Assembly (NCBI RefSeq): GCF_964340395.1
Contig: NC_135566.1
Location: 12,280,001-12,344,000, forward strand
Reading direction: 5' to 3'
DNA length: 64,000 bases
DNA from: Glandiceps talaboti
Taxonomy: Eukaryota; Hemichordata; Enteropneusta; Spengelidae
Part shown: positions 32,393-64,000 of the stretch, piece after piece
Layout of the letters: every line of letters starts with the position of its first letter
Numbering within the stretch: the stretch's first letter is position 1
Program-made: the position numbers and the translations under genes
The notes under the pieces: model-generated
What the model was told of the DNA's origin: nothing
Databases searched by the model: none
The model's input: only the letters and a program-made list of their open reading frames with translations

Positions 32393-34020
32393 GTCTGTCT
32401 GTCTGTCTATATGTCTGTCTGTCTGTCTCTGTCTGTCACTGTAATCTCAAATATGGCTGATTAAACTTAAAATGATATGGAATTCAAGTAACACCTTTAT
32501 TAAAACTAAGGTTAACTTTGAGGTCCTCTATAAGAAATACTTTATGTTGTACTTCAGGTGTGTCTGATCACGTACAGTAGAACACTTCCTTGTCCTTTCA
32601 AAACCAAATGAATTCTATAATTAGTGCTGAATTTGCTTATTTGCTTATTAGCTATACTGGTATGCATACATGTACATGTACATTTTGTACATGTACTTTT
32701 GATTTGAATGCCTAGAAAATAATGAGTTTCAATTATCTCAAAAGTGTGATATGGTATTTTTAGGTTTGATAAGATGCTTCAAGATGCTGACAAAGATAGC
32801 AAACAACAACCTTTCAATATACAACACTGCTAATCCAGCTTTTGATTTGCTAAGATAGACGCAAACTAAATCTATTTTTCTTCAATGTGATAGATTACAC
32901 AAGTGGATGATAGCTGTTCCTCTGTTGTGCAATTCTAATCACCCTGTGATCAAGATAGTGTAAACATTGGAAGTCCCAAAACAGCACTGCAAGTTCATGG
33001 AACTATAAAAAAACTAGTTTTCAGAGATGCCTCCCTGATGAGTCTATATTTAAACCAATGTCCATTCAATAGTTTATCACTGTTTTATCAACATGATGAG
33101 ACAGTAGTTTTAGTTTTGTGTTTATCTTAGAAAACTGAAGGCTCAACTACGAGGGTAATAGTTCATATTATGCATATATTATGATGTAATAATTACCAGC
33201 CATTCACACTTTTGCATTCTTAGGTGTTGCCAATCTGGGAAGGAACCACAAACATCATGTGTTTTGATGTTGTTAGAGCTATTACCAAGACGGATGGTAA
33301 GGTCTTACAAGCCTTATTCAGTGATGTTAAACTGAAGATATCAAAAGCATCAACATCATCCAATGAGGACATGAAAAAGAGTTACATAGCAATCAATATC
33401 AGTGTCAATAAAATTGGCCAATTTTTGGAAAGAGAAGTGACAAATCAGCCCAAAGTACTAGAGGTAGCTGGTCGGGATTTTGCATACAGTCTGAGCAGGA
33501 CCTACATAGCAGCACTATTGTTAGAACATGCCACTTGGAGTGAGGCCACAGAACAGGACATAGCTGCAGCTGCAAGGTTAGTTGGAAGCAAATTTCTTGA
33601 CTTTTGTGTAGATTTTACATTCTTTTGTCTATTTATCTTAGAACAATGTAATTCTGGTAAGATTCTGCATAATTACAATAGTTGAAATGTAACTATTTAG
33701 AAATTAGCATATTGATAAAAACAAAAAAATTGCCCACTAATTTATGCTGTTTTCATTTTTTACGGTGTATATCTCATTGTTATTTCTGTAAGACATGGAA
33801 GGTACGATTCATGTTATAAATTGCTTATTAGAATTGTTCATGATAGTGTCATTAGTCACACGTTTGTATATGTATTTTCTATTTTTCCAGATGGTGTGCA
33901 CAAGATCTGTGCCCAGTGGTGACTAACAACAGTCTTGGATATTACACATTTAAGAATACTTACCTGGACAAAGCCCTTGTCATGGACGGATACACCGACA
34001 ACCCACTTTGTAAAATGTAA
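24443..34020 (+). CDS. AidB/ACDH-11-like acyl-CoA dehydrogenase, copy A, 635 aa, probably mitochondrial
   Basis: The product is a flavoprotein of the acyl-CoA dehydrogenase superfamily, in the branch of E. coli AidB and C. elegans ACDH-11. Exons: 24443-24682, 26712-26944, 27385-27496 (3a) or 27556-27667 (3b), 28483-28600, 28722-28864, 29573-29722, 30573-30667, 30914-31013, 31471-31611, 32159-32251, 33224-33576, 33891-34020. Using one form of exon 3 gives 1908 nt. The N-terminus ([20 protein letters not shown]) looks like a mitochondrial presequence. [12 protein letters not shown] and CPL(G/A)MTDGA match Aid[11 protein letters not shown] (225-234) is the flavin-binding MTE segment and GYKWFSS follows it. 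PIWEGTTNI (478-486) holds the expected catalytic Glu481. Exon 5 appears to use a GC donor (AG/GCAAGT). Substrate unknown. The paralogue is at 44157-60746. Confidence 0.93.
25085..25409. mobile_element. Inverted-repeat element, family D, flanked by a 10-bp direct repeat
   Basis: Flanking direct repeats TATCAAGTAG lie at 25075-25084 and 25410-25419. Inside, the left end (CTTGTTCTCACCATTCCCCT and CCACACCTGG) is the inverse of the right end (CCAGGTGTGGTAGGGGAGTG and GTGAGAACAA), with a gap near the outer termini. No coding capacity. It lies in intron 1 of dehydrogenase A. The target-duplication length would suit an hAT- or Mutator-like origin, but this is not decisive. Confidence 0.65.
25860..26220. 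repeat. Degenerate minisatellite carrying repeated CATAGCAAC motifs
   Basis: Roughly three units of about 110 bp share CCATAGCAACAG, GGATGGATTGGCAAGTGG-like segments, AACATTCAAAAAT and CCTAGCAACA. CATAGCAAC is the inverse of GTTGCTATG, an RFX/X-box half-site shape. It lies in dehydrogenase A intron 1; a further solo copy of the motif is near 26258. Confidence 0.6.
27385..27496 (+). other. Dehydrogenase A exon 3a (first member of a duplicated exon pair)
   Basis: 112-nt exon (acceptor TTTTAG, donor GTGGGT) encoding the segment from Ser158 through [16 protein letters not shown] to RIHE. It differs from 3b at 7 of 112 positions, two of them amino-acid changing (Leu166, Gly181). It enters in phase 2 and leaves in phase 0, so it cannot be joined to 3b in frame. 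Confidence 0.88.
27556..27667 (+). other. Dehydrogenase A exon 3b (second member of a duplicated exon pair)
   Basis: 112-nt exon with acceptor TTTTTAG and donor GTGGGT, 59 bp after exon 3a. It encodes Val166 and Ala181 instead of Leu and Gly. Ala181 matches the paralogue at 46956-47067, so 3b is closer to the conserved state at that site. The duplication unit is 171 bp and includes the upstream pyrimidine tract and some downstream intron. Confidence 0.88.
28411..28454 (+). repeat. Partial upstream duplicate of the dehydrogenase A exon 4 start
   Basis: GTCATCCAGTTCTATATGAG and the following TTTGGCCAGAGTTGATTTC repeat bases 28490-28533 of exon 4, offset by 79 bp. The expected acceptor is degraded (TTACAATTG where the exon has CACAGAATG), so it is probably not spliced. 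The paralogue keeps a shorter trace (TTGATTTCTTTCACATCT at 47710-47727). Confidence 0.75.
32310..32440. repeat. (GT)n and (TCTG)n microsatellite
   Basis: (GT)n at 32313-32335 is followed by (TCTG)n with CTCTG interruptions. It starts about 60 bp downstream of the exon 10 donor of dehydrogenase A. Confidence 0.9.
32830..33153. mobile_element. Inverted-repeat element, family B (copy 2)
   Basis: Homologous to 2228-2547. The left end AATCCAGC...GCTAAGATAGACGCAAACTA is the inverse of the right end TAGTTTTGTGTTTATCTTAG. It ends about 70 bp before dehydrogenase A exon 11. Confidence 0.75.
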
Positions 34021-35640
34021 ATGCCCCAAAATAGAATTGAGTTCTGAACTCAAGGTTTTCCTGTCAATGTTTCCCAACCAAGGGCATAAGACAGCAATAA
34101 CATTGTTAGTATCACAAGGCTAAGAAATAGAGACATGTACAAAGTTCACCTTTTACAATCCAACATGGACACTAAGTTTTTAAGTTTCTTGTAAAATTTC
34201 ACACTGAAATTGAACTTCAGAAACTTGTACTCTTTGCGGTATATATTTACAGGGTGTCTTTTACTCATTTGAAAACTTGAATATAAGAGTTTATATTTTA
34301 TAATCTGCAATTTTACAATAGTGCTTTGGAGATATTACAGATTTATGCTATCTGTAAAACTATGTAAACAGAATTAGGTTTTGTCAAATATTAAAACTAT
34401 ATCAAAGTTCTTTTTCTATATTTACATTGGGGAACTGAATGTTGCTCTAGGTGCTGTAGACTGTAAGATATGTCATGTCACTCAGCCCTCACTGGCCTGC
34501 TGAAAGGGGTTGACTAATGAGTGAGGGCGCCCTGTCATGTCATTCCTTACAGACTATAGGTGCTATTGATGGCTTTTTGAATATTTGGTGAATATGAATA
34601 ATTATGAATAATTTTCCTAACATAAATAAGACTGGCAAGTCAGCTTTCTAATGCTAAGGTAGACACAAACTAAAACAGTAACTAAATCAATTGTTTTTTT
34701 TCCATAAGAGTACTTAGACACTGTAAATAAATTTTATGAATAAATACATGACAAACGACAAAGACAACGCATTTTAATGTTAGATAATGTTATGAAAGGA
34801 CACATTACATTTTAGGTAATAAAGTTTCTTATTCAGAAAGAAAATATTTAGACATCAGGTTTGTGCTAAATTAAACATGCAAAGATGTAAATATGTATTG
34901 GCTGTTTTCAAATAAGGACAATCACAGCAATAATTTATAGCTAATCTTTTATAGTTGTCTCACAAATAATGGACCATTGCTAACAGCAAGTACATCTTCA
35001 CAAATGAATATATCTCCATTTCAGAATGATTTTACACTGTCAGATAGACAGACCTGGATGGAACTTCATAGTGCTTGCTGTAAACGTGAGAACTATTTTT
35101 TTCTGGAGAAAAATATTGCACTCAAGCAAATAGCACAATGGAATAAAATTGAAGAGATATTAAATATGTAGTTGTATCAATGTCAATCAAAGGATATTTT
35201 ATATGAATGTGTAAGTGTGTGAGGTCACACATACATGTATTTCTTGGAAGTGTTTCGAAATCCCTGAATTGTAGAATGTGTTAAAGAAGAGATGTGTATG
35301 CATGTCCAGCTATAGAAATTAAGAACATGAAAGTGGTATGAGACTTAATATATGCATGTATGACTCCCCTGCTATTGTAAACAACCTACATTGCTTCACT
35401 TAGCACTCTCATACGGAAATGGTGATAATTTCCCACATAGCAGAAGACTTGAACTTGAATGGCTGATAACATGTAGCTGACCAGGCATTTGGCATGGATT
35501 ATCTTGTGTATCACATGTTTTGTAGTGTGTGAGTGTGGCTGATTTCTTTGGAAATCTCATACATATAGTATTGGATGCCTGATTTCTCCTGATGCTTGTA
35601 TAACTTTTGACTAAAGGATGGTGATGCATATTTACAACAA
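34021..35640. other. 3' flank of dehydrogenase A; no gene seen
   Basis: AT-rich. It holds the family C element (34447-34560), a family B end (CTAAGGTAGACACAAACTAAA near 34656) and AATAAA-type polyadenylation candidates (34739 and others). Short open frames here show no family resemblance. Confidence 0.55.
34447..34560. mobile_element. Short inverted-repeat element, family C (copy 2)
   Basis: Homologous to 15868-15972. Left terminus TGTAGACTGTAAGATATGTC, right terminus the inverse of CATTCCTTACAGACTATAG, with inner GCCCTCACT/AGTGAGGGC arms. Confidence 0.65.
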
Positions 35641-36275
<635 letters not shown>

Positions 36276-36918
36276 TTAACCCTTTCCTAGCGGGATGGAA
36301 GGTGAAAAAATAAACAAAAGCATGTGTAATACTGAACTACGTATACTGTAGCAATATGATTGATTCAACAATCTTGCCTACGCTATTGGCAATTAAAGCC
36401 CAATGTGCTTTATTCTTTCATTATTTAACTCATCTTGACAGATTCTTGATTAGTTATCATCATAAATTCAGATAGTATCTTACGGTATTGCTTAGTCCTG
36501 CGTGCAGACGAAGTAATTTGAGATTTGATTCTGACATTGTTCCATCAACACAAGTCAGAATCGAGTCCCAACTTATCCGTCAGCTGCAAATACTACCAGA
36601 TATTCTTAAATTTAGAGTTATGTATTTATAAGAAAAAGATAGAGATATATTGGAACTGAATTTGAACACCAGTTGTTGAATGGATATTCGTTTCAGTCAA
36701 ATGCTGCTGGAATTGTGTTACAACATATTCTCTCCTAGATGATATACCTCCATATAATTTTCAGTGGTAAGATTATGCGGTGAGATCCTCGTGAGCTTAC
36801 AGTAAGTTTAGATTCTGAGCTTACAGTGAGTTGCTGATTCTTAGTCCGTAACATACGTATTGAAAATATGGTTTGAACTCACAATTTGGCGTAGAGGACG
36901 TAATTTATTATTGTGGAT

Positions 36919-36919
36919 T

Positions 36920-36963
<44 letters not shown>

Positions 36964-36966
36964 GAT
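36919..36966. repeat. (GTT)n microsatellite
   Basis: About 16 GTT units in the intergenic region upstream of the SLC25A45-like gene. A poly-C run lies at 37086-37097. Confidence 0.9.
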
Positions 36967-37276
36967 TGTTTGTTAATTCTTGGTATCAAATGCTGTGGAC
37001 GTTTGTTTTTATAATATGTCTATTATCTATAAATGTATTTTATTTGTGTTTGTAGTTTGTAGTGTGGGTATATATACATATACTACCCCCCCCCCCCAAC
37101 CGTTTTTGGACTCCGAACATTGAATATATATTTTAAAGCATTATGCAGAGGTTTGAGCCCCTCTCTTTGAACACATGAACGTATTTTCGAAGTTTCAGAA
37201 CGTAGTTTCCAGGTTGCCGATTTGAAAGTATTTGTCCGAAACTTTGCACTCCTCATCATTTGTAGCTATAAAAATA

Positions 37277-38094
37277 ACGAGTGTGAAGCTACCATCATAT
37301 TCATATTCATCTTCACTTTCAAAAGTTGACCTCTAGCTCAATGTGAATATGATGATAGCTTCACGTGTTCATCATCAGATTCGAAGTCTTCCGAATAGGT
37401 ACGAACATGCGTTCGGTAAATCACATATCCTTCATTGGCAGGTTGAAATCATGTGATTATAATTACTTTTCACTTGATTTGCGTGGATTTGCATGCTTTC
37501 TTCTTATTTTTGCCAGAGTATCCAATTTGCACCATGAATTATTGTTGTCATGGACCATAATTTTTACAATCGATTGCATTGAACCTCCCCGATCAAGGGA
37601 ACTACATACATTGTGATAATTGTGGTCTTGACAACACTATTTTGTGTAAATTTCACCAGTGTAAGTGTTAAGTAGGGTTTAAAAGATAGCGACACTGCGG
37701 GAAATCAAAACACACCCAGCCAAGCCGTATTTTATTACATTACTCATACAGGTTTTTTGTACACCCAAATATTGATATTTCATTTTCAAAGATATGGGAA
37801 AGGCATACTAAACATCCAAATTAGTTTTTTATATGACAACAATAATTCATGGTGTAAATTGGATACTCTGGCAAATCCACGTAAATCAAGTGAAAAGTAA
37901 CTACAATCACATGATTTCAACCTGCCAATGAAGGATTTATGTGATCTGCCGCGGCCCGAACGCTTGTTCGTACCCATTCGGAAGACTTCGAATCTGATGA
38001 TGAACGTGTGAAGCTATCATCATATTCACATTGAGCTAGAGGTCAACTTTTGAAAGTGAATATGAATATGAATATGATGGTAGCTTCACACTCG
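37277..38094. mobile_element. Long fold-back element upstream of the SLC25A45-like gene
   Basis: The left arm (about 37277-37562, beginning CGAGTGTGAAGCTACCATCA) is the inverse of the right arm (about 37830-38094, ending with the inverse of the same terminus). Arms are about 265-285 bp with scattered differences. The loop of about 270 bp contains a small Cys/His-rich frame (HCDNCGLD, CKFHQCKC) ending in TAA near 37669, too short to classify. No clear target duplication. The element ends 178 bp before the carrier start codon, so it may overlap the promoter. Confidence 0.8.
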
Positions 38095-38271
38095 TGAAGT
38101 CTCGATGGATCCCTTGTGATGACATCATTATTGGGACATCTGTGGAGCGAGTGTACACTTCCAAGTCCAAAGTTCCGTATAAAACGTACCCAACAAGACT
38201 CCTGCAGCATTAATGCCGGTGGGCCAGGTAGAAAATACTGATGCTACAAATACATACAGTACCGTGTACAA

Positions 38272-42042
<3,771 letters not shown>

Positions 42043-42288
42043 GTGTACAAACTACAGTGAATTGCTGCATAAATGAGTTCGAAAGACGAGTAACGTAACA
42101 TTCAGTGGGATATCAGGCTGTTCCATCACCTCTTTGCGACGAGAGTAAAACAATTTCCTGCAAGTGAGAGTGGAAAATACAGTCAATGGACGGCAAAGCA
42201 CAGTTAGCTTTCTGTGCTGACTATCATGACTATCAGACTTGTGCTGTATTAGAACTGTTATATTCCAGTACAATTGTGATTAAAATAT

Positions 42289-42294
42289 AATAAA
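42289..42294 (+). terminator. Candidate polyadenylation signal AATAAA of the SLC25A45-like gene
   Basis: AATAAA lies about 250 bp after the stop codon at 42042, the first canonical hexamer in the 3' flank. Confidence 0.5.
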
Positions 42295-42619
42295 ATCTTA
42301 CGTGCTTATACTATAACAGCCTCTTACAGCTACTATAACGCTTGATAAATTTATAGAAGGGGTTTAGACAGATCAAATCATCAGTGGTTGGATAGTCTGG
42401 ATGTCAACGTGCGTGCACGTGGTCTCTAACTAAACCACCTAAATCGTAACGATGCAGTACGTATAGGAACTAGACTAAAATACTCAAATATTTTTTGTAT
42501 GGCCCTCTTCCTTTCCTCATTTTCCTGTGACTCCTCCCTCTTGTGTATGTGGGGGTAGTTTTTTGTTTGAGTGACCCTACAACTTCTACTTCTTCTTCTA
42601 CTTTTATACTTTGTAAGTA

Positions 42620-42800
42620 TCCAAACAGGATTATCATTGCACAGGTTTAACGCTGGCGGCGTCCTTTAGATCTCATCTCTATGAGATCGGAGATATCAAT
42701 GCTGGCGAGGGCAGATTTGAAACTGTCTGTTGACTTCGATTGTTGAATAGCCTTGACAGTGGTAAGAGATTCCGTTCTGGAATTATCCGAATAAGAAGTG
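42620..42800 (-). pseudogene. Possible non-LTR retrotransposon C-terminal remnant
   Basis: On the minus strand a frame reads SRTESLTTVKAIQQ then STDSFKSALASIDI and stops soon after. Its layout recalls the short C-terminal tail (SLxxFKxxL) after the reverse transcriptase of LINE-type elements. No reverse transcriptase motif is preserved nearby, so the call is weak. Confidence 0.25.
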
Positions 42801-42969
42801 AATATTCATAACAGCTTTCTTGCCAATGATCGATATGCCAAATTCTTACGTCACGCCTAAGGCCGTAAATAAATTAAAGGACGACTCCCTTATAAACATG
42901 ATAAAATCTGTTATCAATCAGTTAAAAGAATTTTAATCAGCCAGGGGAGTCTCCCCGCCACTGTCTATG

Positions 42970-43147
42970 CCCAAACCTAGTCTATCTGCTAGACCTCGTA
43001 TGTTCTTCCGATACAATACGACACACGACCGAACATCGCTATCGAGGGTGGAACATCCAAGGGCAAGCCCTCACTGCGAACGTTAACTTCGATCGCTTCT
43101 AGTATCGAAAGAAAGCCCGAACGTCTAGCAGCAAGACTAACCCAAAC
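42970..43147. mobile_element. Inverted-repeat element, family E (copy 1)
   Basis: The left end CCCAAACCTAGTCTATCTGC, followed by TAGACC, is the inverse of the right end GTCTAGCAGCAAGACTAACC, followed by CAAAC. About 178 bp and relatively GC-rich inside. A related element lies at 44607-44780. Confidence 0.65.
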
Positions 43148-43157
43148 CCTGAACACT

Positions 43158-43204
43158 CAGCAATAATTGATTTCAATATTTAATATTGAAATCAATGATT
43201 GCTG
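43158..43204. repeat. Near-perfect AT-rich palindrome, 23-bp arms
   Basis: CAGCAATAATTGATTTCAAT reads into its inverse ATTGAAATCAATGATTGCTG around a central ATTTAAT, with one mismatch. It lies about 950 bp upstream of dehydrogenase B and abuts the family E element. Confidence 0.75.
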
Positions 43205-44156
43205 ATTGTTATATATTTCAAACAAACTTTGCCACACCACATGCACAGTAGTTCAATGAACTCGCATAAATTTAACTACATGGGTTCAGAGTTGACGCAG
43301 TACAAATTGTACTGAACCCATCTAGCACAATAAAACAGTCCCTAATGATTACTATATCACAGAACCCAGGTGATATGTTACTTTCATGAATTAGATGTCT
43401 CCCGATCCAGTCCTGTTTGCATGCAGTAACCAGAATTTTCCCTTAGTTCTATCTCAGCTGATAGCATGTTGCTCAAATAAGTCAAAGATTGATGCAAACT
43501 CTGCAGTGCTACTTGTAAGTGCGGTATGTAATGAATCATGTAGTAATTAAAACACGCATGATGATTCATAACGCACACAAATTATTCACTTCCGATAGAT
43601 TTGCTAGGGGAGCCATCAGTGATTAAAGGAGCCATATGTATAGCGAAGTGCAATTTACCCCTTTCACTATATAGGGGTCTCCCCTAGAAGCTCTGAATGT
43701 TTTTTTTACTATTAAGATCTTTTCGGGCAATAATTCCCAAGCTTTACCAGTACAATACCATAATTTAATTTAGTAACTACATTATAGGTGCTGGAATATT
43801 TTTAAAGATTTAATAGTATCTTGACAGTCAGTTAAAGGTAGGTGAAGAGCTTGAGACGGGGATACGCCCAACTCTCTTGGTGAAGCTCGAAGCTCAGGAG
43901 ATTTGTTTTACTCTCAAAGCCATTCTTTCAACAGCAGACAGCACTAGAGGGCGTCATTCTATGCTCACCTCGATCCGGATCTACATTCCCCTACTAGATA
44001 AGTGCACCCGCCCAGTGACCTCAGTGAAAGTATTAGTAAACATTGACCCTATGCAAAAGCAAGGAGAGACCGTATATGCCATAACGCGACGTTGTACTCA
44101 CAGGGATTTCTTAAATTCTCGAGTTCCATTATATTAAATCTAAAATTAGCTAGACC

Positions 44157-60746
<16,590 letters not shown>

Positions 60747-60805
60747 ACCCAGCTTTATGGACATCACAGTTATGACCCGCTTGACTTGCCTCTTTGACAC
60801 AATCC

Positions 60806-60811
60806 AATAAA
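60806..60811 (+). terminator. Candidate polyadenylation signal AATAAA of dehydrogenase B
   Basis: AATAAA lies 60 bp after the stop codon. A second AATAAA lies at 60897. Confidence 0.5.
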
Positions 60812-61738
60812 ATGGCACTTGTTGATTCAGTAGAATGGAATCATACAGGAAACATGTTTGTCCTGTTAACCCTTTCATTCCTAGAGATGACATTGGAATA
60901 AATAGAAACTTGATTGTAAGAACATTTTCTAAAATTTAAGAATATTACTTCATTGGGAAGTAATATTTCTTGAATTCTGGTCTAAAATAAAGTTGATCTT
61001 TTTTGCAAAAATTACAGAGAAACAAGAATTTTTGTTCAAAAATTTTGGCGGGAAAGTTTCTAGTCCTGAAAGGGTTAATATAATTTTGTGCAGTCACTAT
61101 AAATAAATTGGTATACGTGTCTGCAGTCCAGGAAGTTGCTGGGAGTTAGTAGCATTTGCAGATGATAAATGGTTCAATGCAGGTGAATTTTTGTAAAGAC
61201 CTGCATTCAGCAAGTGACACTTTAAATCTACTGGCATTCAACAGATGATAATTCAACTTGACTGCATTTGAAGGACAAACTCTGGAGCCCACTTGCATAT
61301 TGACTATTTTCATGATAATTGGGAATCATTTTAGTTGCATTAATATGAATATTGTCATTCAACAAAATTGATGATTATTTTGATTCAAGAGATAGACATG
61401 GCATTTGTGACATTGAATGTTGATAAGAATTTTACTTTGCTCCTAAGTTTTATGTTTTAGGAGCATTTTGCTCACAAAATCTAAAATTCAGGAGCAAATT
61501 GATCCTAAAAAAATCTTGCTCAAAGAGTTAACTTCCTAGGCTGGACTCTGTGTACCTGGTTTACAGACACACTGTGTGCAAGTGTGGTAGAGTTAATGGG
61601 CATAATGTGAAAGTCAGGTTTCAACTTTATATGTGAAGGGAAACATGTCACAAAAGCAGATCAGGAGTCATTTGACAAATTATCATAAGATGGCCAGCTT
61701 TTTTTCAGTTACAACACAATTTTTCAATTATTTAGAAC

Positions 61739-61853
<115 letters not shown>

Positions 61854-61894
61854 ATGTATCATTTTCTGGAAGTAATACAATTGTCATGAAAAGA

Positions 61895-62450
61895 CACTGA
61901 TCATAAGCCATGTGCCAAATCATGGAGTTTTGGCAAGTTTTGTGATGACAATATGAACACAGATGTGAAGTACTGATAAGTCATGTGACAAATGGTCAGG
62001 AAATGACCCTGCTCTTTTTTCCAAACCGTTAAGTTTTGACAATTTTTTTGGTGCATTTGAGAACACTTTCCCTAAAGTTGAGGATATGAACACAGATGTG
62101 AAGAAAAAAAATTTGATCAAAAGTTATGTGACAAATGGTCAGGAAATGGCTGAACTCGTTTTTTCCAAATTGTGGAGTTTTGGCAAGTTTTGTGATGCAT
62201 TTGTGAAAATTTTCCCTAAATTGTAATTTTGATGATATGAACACGTGAAGAAGAAAACTTGATCATAGGTCATGTGACAGAAAATGGTCCTGCTCTTTTT
62301 TCCAAATTGTGGAGTTTTGACAAGTTTTGCGATCTTTTGCGATGCATTTGAGAATACTTTCCCAAAATTTGAGGATATGAACACAGATGTGAAGAAATGA
62401 TCACAAGTAATGTGACAAGTGGTCAGTAAATGACCCTGCTCTTTTCTTGC
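61895..62450. repeat. Minisatellite, about 4 copies of a 130-170 bp unit
   Basis: Units share GATATGAACACAGATGTGAA, CATGTGACAAATGGTCAGGA, AATGACCCTGCTCTTTT, CCAAATTGTGGAGTTTTG and GCATTTGAGAA. Copies begin near 61895, 61990, 62125 and 62260, with internal deletions and small insertions. Confidence 0.8.
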
Positions 62451-63224
62451 TTAAAACCATAGTAGCTTTGTCATATTTTCAGTGCCTGTATTTTGAAGAC
62501 CTTTTTTTCAAAAGTTGTAATTTTCACCAAATTAGATTAGGCGAAGAGAGGACTGTGGGAAAAAAGATGGCTGACCAGGATTAGTGTACATGTATGTCAG
62601 TGTTATATTTACAAATTATGAATTCTGCTTGGTTACTTGGGTGCTACTGAAAATATTTTTTTAGTCAAAATGTTACTGTAACACTTTCTTTGTCCTCATG
62701 CAGCTGAACGTTAAAAAGAGATTTACATTATTCAAAAAAGTATTGCAATGTAATAAAAACAATGTATAAATTATAATAAGTACATAAATATTGGTATTAT
62801 TAATGGCAAGAATATGACTAGTTTTTATATGTTCTTTTCTGTGAATTATAACAGGTTACAACTTACAACAGTCAGTTAATCATTTTTGATGCAAATAATT
62901 ATATTTGTAGTGTTAAATTTCAATATTAAATGGAAAGGTTACTGTGTGAATTCACCTTTATTAAAAAACTTGAACTTATGTTAAATCAGATGAAATGTGT
63001 TGGAGTTGGCATCAATCAGAACTTTGATGCTAATAGGTAGAATTGATACACATGTCTAGCTCATTGCATTAGTGTTATCTTACTAAGGCTTACATGGGAT
63101 TATTCTGTTGTGGACCAACTCTTTCTAACAACATACATGAATATGGCAACATGGAGTAGAATGACAGGAGACAGATGGGAATGGAAATTGCTGGAATAGG
63201 GCTTCACCCAACATTGGATGAATA

Positions 63225-63475
63225 TAGCTTCGACCGACCGACCGACCATTCGCCATCCGTCCGACCGACCAACTAACCGACCGTCCATCCATCTGTTAGG
63301 GCAAATAAAAAAATAGTGTATTTCCGATAACCTGAGCAACGCTAGTTTTAAGCCCCTGACCCTAAACCTTTGGTTGCATGCAAAAAGGTAAAATGGTAAC
63401 AAAAAGTCAATAAAATAAAGTTCCGACCTACCTACCCTATTTTCTGAAGTCATGTTATAAAAAGCAAACATTTTA
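63225..63475 (-). repeat. Dispersed-repeat-like sequence joined to a (GACC)n tract
   Basis: (CCGA)n and (CCAT)n variants at 63230-63292 directly join a unique-looking segment (minus strand GTTGCTCAGGTTATCGGAAA, TTGCATGCAACCAAAGGTTT). The long minus-strand open frame across it has no recognised family. Confidence 0.4.
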
Positions 63476-63930
63476 TTTTATTTTGCCTTATTGCAGTTGT
63501 AAGGTTAGTTTGTCTGTGTATTAGATGTTAGAGAGAGATAATATATGTATGCATGCAGAAAGTACAGTGACAGTTTCACACGAAAAAAGGTGTTTGATTA
63601 CATATGTATGTTATGAACCAGAGTATACAGACTGAACAAAAAGATAGTGAACCAGATAGAGACACTCATAGTGGCAATAATAGTCTGGACATCTTCACAA
63701 AAAGTCCATGTGATGAATTAGAAACACCTGGTGATCACTCTCAACCGTCACCAACTATCATTTTGTAAATGCAGCCATTGTGACATTACCTCAATAAATG
63801 CTACCAACAACAAAAAAGATTGACATCCATTGAATAGCTATATCAGAAAATGACATTTATCAAAAAACAAAACTGATGCATGCAAACTTGTGTTCGTTGA
63901 ATATTACAGCACATGGCGTGCATTGAGTAT

Positions 63931-64000
63931 TTGAAGTGGCCATATGGATGAGGGTCAAATATTTATTTTGATTTTTAATTTGTAAAACAATTTTATCATC
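63931..64000. mobile_element. Family A fold-back element, left end only (cut by window edge)
   Basis: TTGAAGTGGCCATATGGATG followed by TATTTATTTTGATTTTTAAT and AACAATTTTATCAT matches the left end of 2910-3257. The rest lies beyond the window. Confidence 0.75.

Larger units (their letters stand above)
42043..44156. other. Intergenic region upstream of dehydrogenase B
   Basis: Contains the SLC25A45-like polyadenylation signal, a retroelement-like fragment (42620-42800), a family E inverted-repeat element (42970-43147), an AT-rich palindrome (43158-43204) and, nearest the gene, the presumed promoter and 5' UTR of dehydrogenase B. The open frame at 43877-44137 shows no family resemblance. Confidence 0.55.

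Noticed and set aside
37597-37669. Cys/His-rich small reading frame as a zinc-finger gene
   Set aside because: Too short, inside the loop of a fold-back element, and with no start or neighbouring exon; kept only as a remark on the element.
63100-63471. Minus-strand frame of 123 codons
   Set aside because: Runs through a GACC microsatellite and a dispersed-repeat-like sequence; no recognisable protein family.

Overview
The window is nuclear DNA from an intron-rich invertebrate animal. It is AT-rich and full of microsatellites, tRNA-derived SINEs, short inverted-repeat elements and Penelope-like retroelement debris. Splice sites are mostly GT-AG, and the proteins align closely with vertebrate orthologues. 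A slowly evolving marine bilaterian (hemichordate, cephalochordate or lophotrochozoan) would fit, but I cannot name the species. All exon models below are my own, read from splice motifs, reading phase and protein family similarity.

Layout. (1) 473-9734, minus strand: 5' eleven coding exons of a RNF20/RNF40 (Bre1) histone H2B ubiquitin ligase; the RING end lies off the left edge. (2) 10384-15723, plus: six-exon, 379-residue type II membrane protein with a JmjC/cupin-like lumenal region, head to head with RNF20. (3) 17516-20818, minus: four-exon mitochondrial rRNA 2'-O-methyltransferase MRM3. (4) 21035-21859, plus: intronless mitochondrial S-adenosylmethionine carrier SLC25A26, head to head with MRM3 across only 216 bp. 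(5) 24443-34020, plus: AidB/ACDH-11-like acyl-CoA dehydrogenase, copy A. (6) 38272-42042, plus: five-exon mitochondrial carrier of the SLC25A45/48 type. (7) 44157-60746, plus: acyl-CoA dehydrogenase copy B, with exon lengths identical to copy A. 60747-64000 is repeat-rich intergenic DNA.

How the genes relate. Five consecutive genes (3 to 7) encode predicted mitochondrial proteins. MRM3 uses SAM inside mitochondria and SLC25A26 is the carrier that brings SAM in, so their shared promoter region joins a cofactor importer to one of its consumers. The two dehydrogenases are tandem paralogues flanking a carrier gene, with patches of near-identity that point to gene conversion.

Most notable observations: a tandemly duplicated exon in dehydrogenase A (3a/3b, separated by a 59-bp intron) whose phases force exactly one copy to be used; several short tandem duplications that straddle splice junctions (RNF20 exons 8 and 9, dehydrogenase A exon 4); a 2.27-kb fold-back element with TTAA target duplication whose empty site survives in a neighbouring tandem repeat; at least five families of small inverted-repeat elements; and two Penelope-like 3' ends with hammerhead-like motifs.
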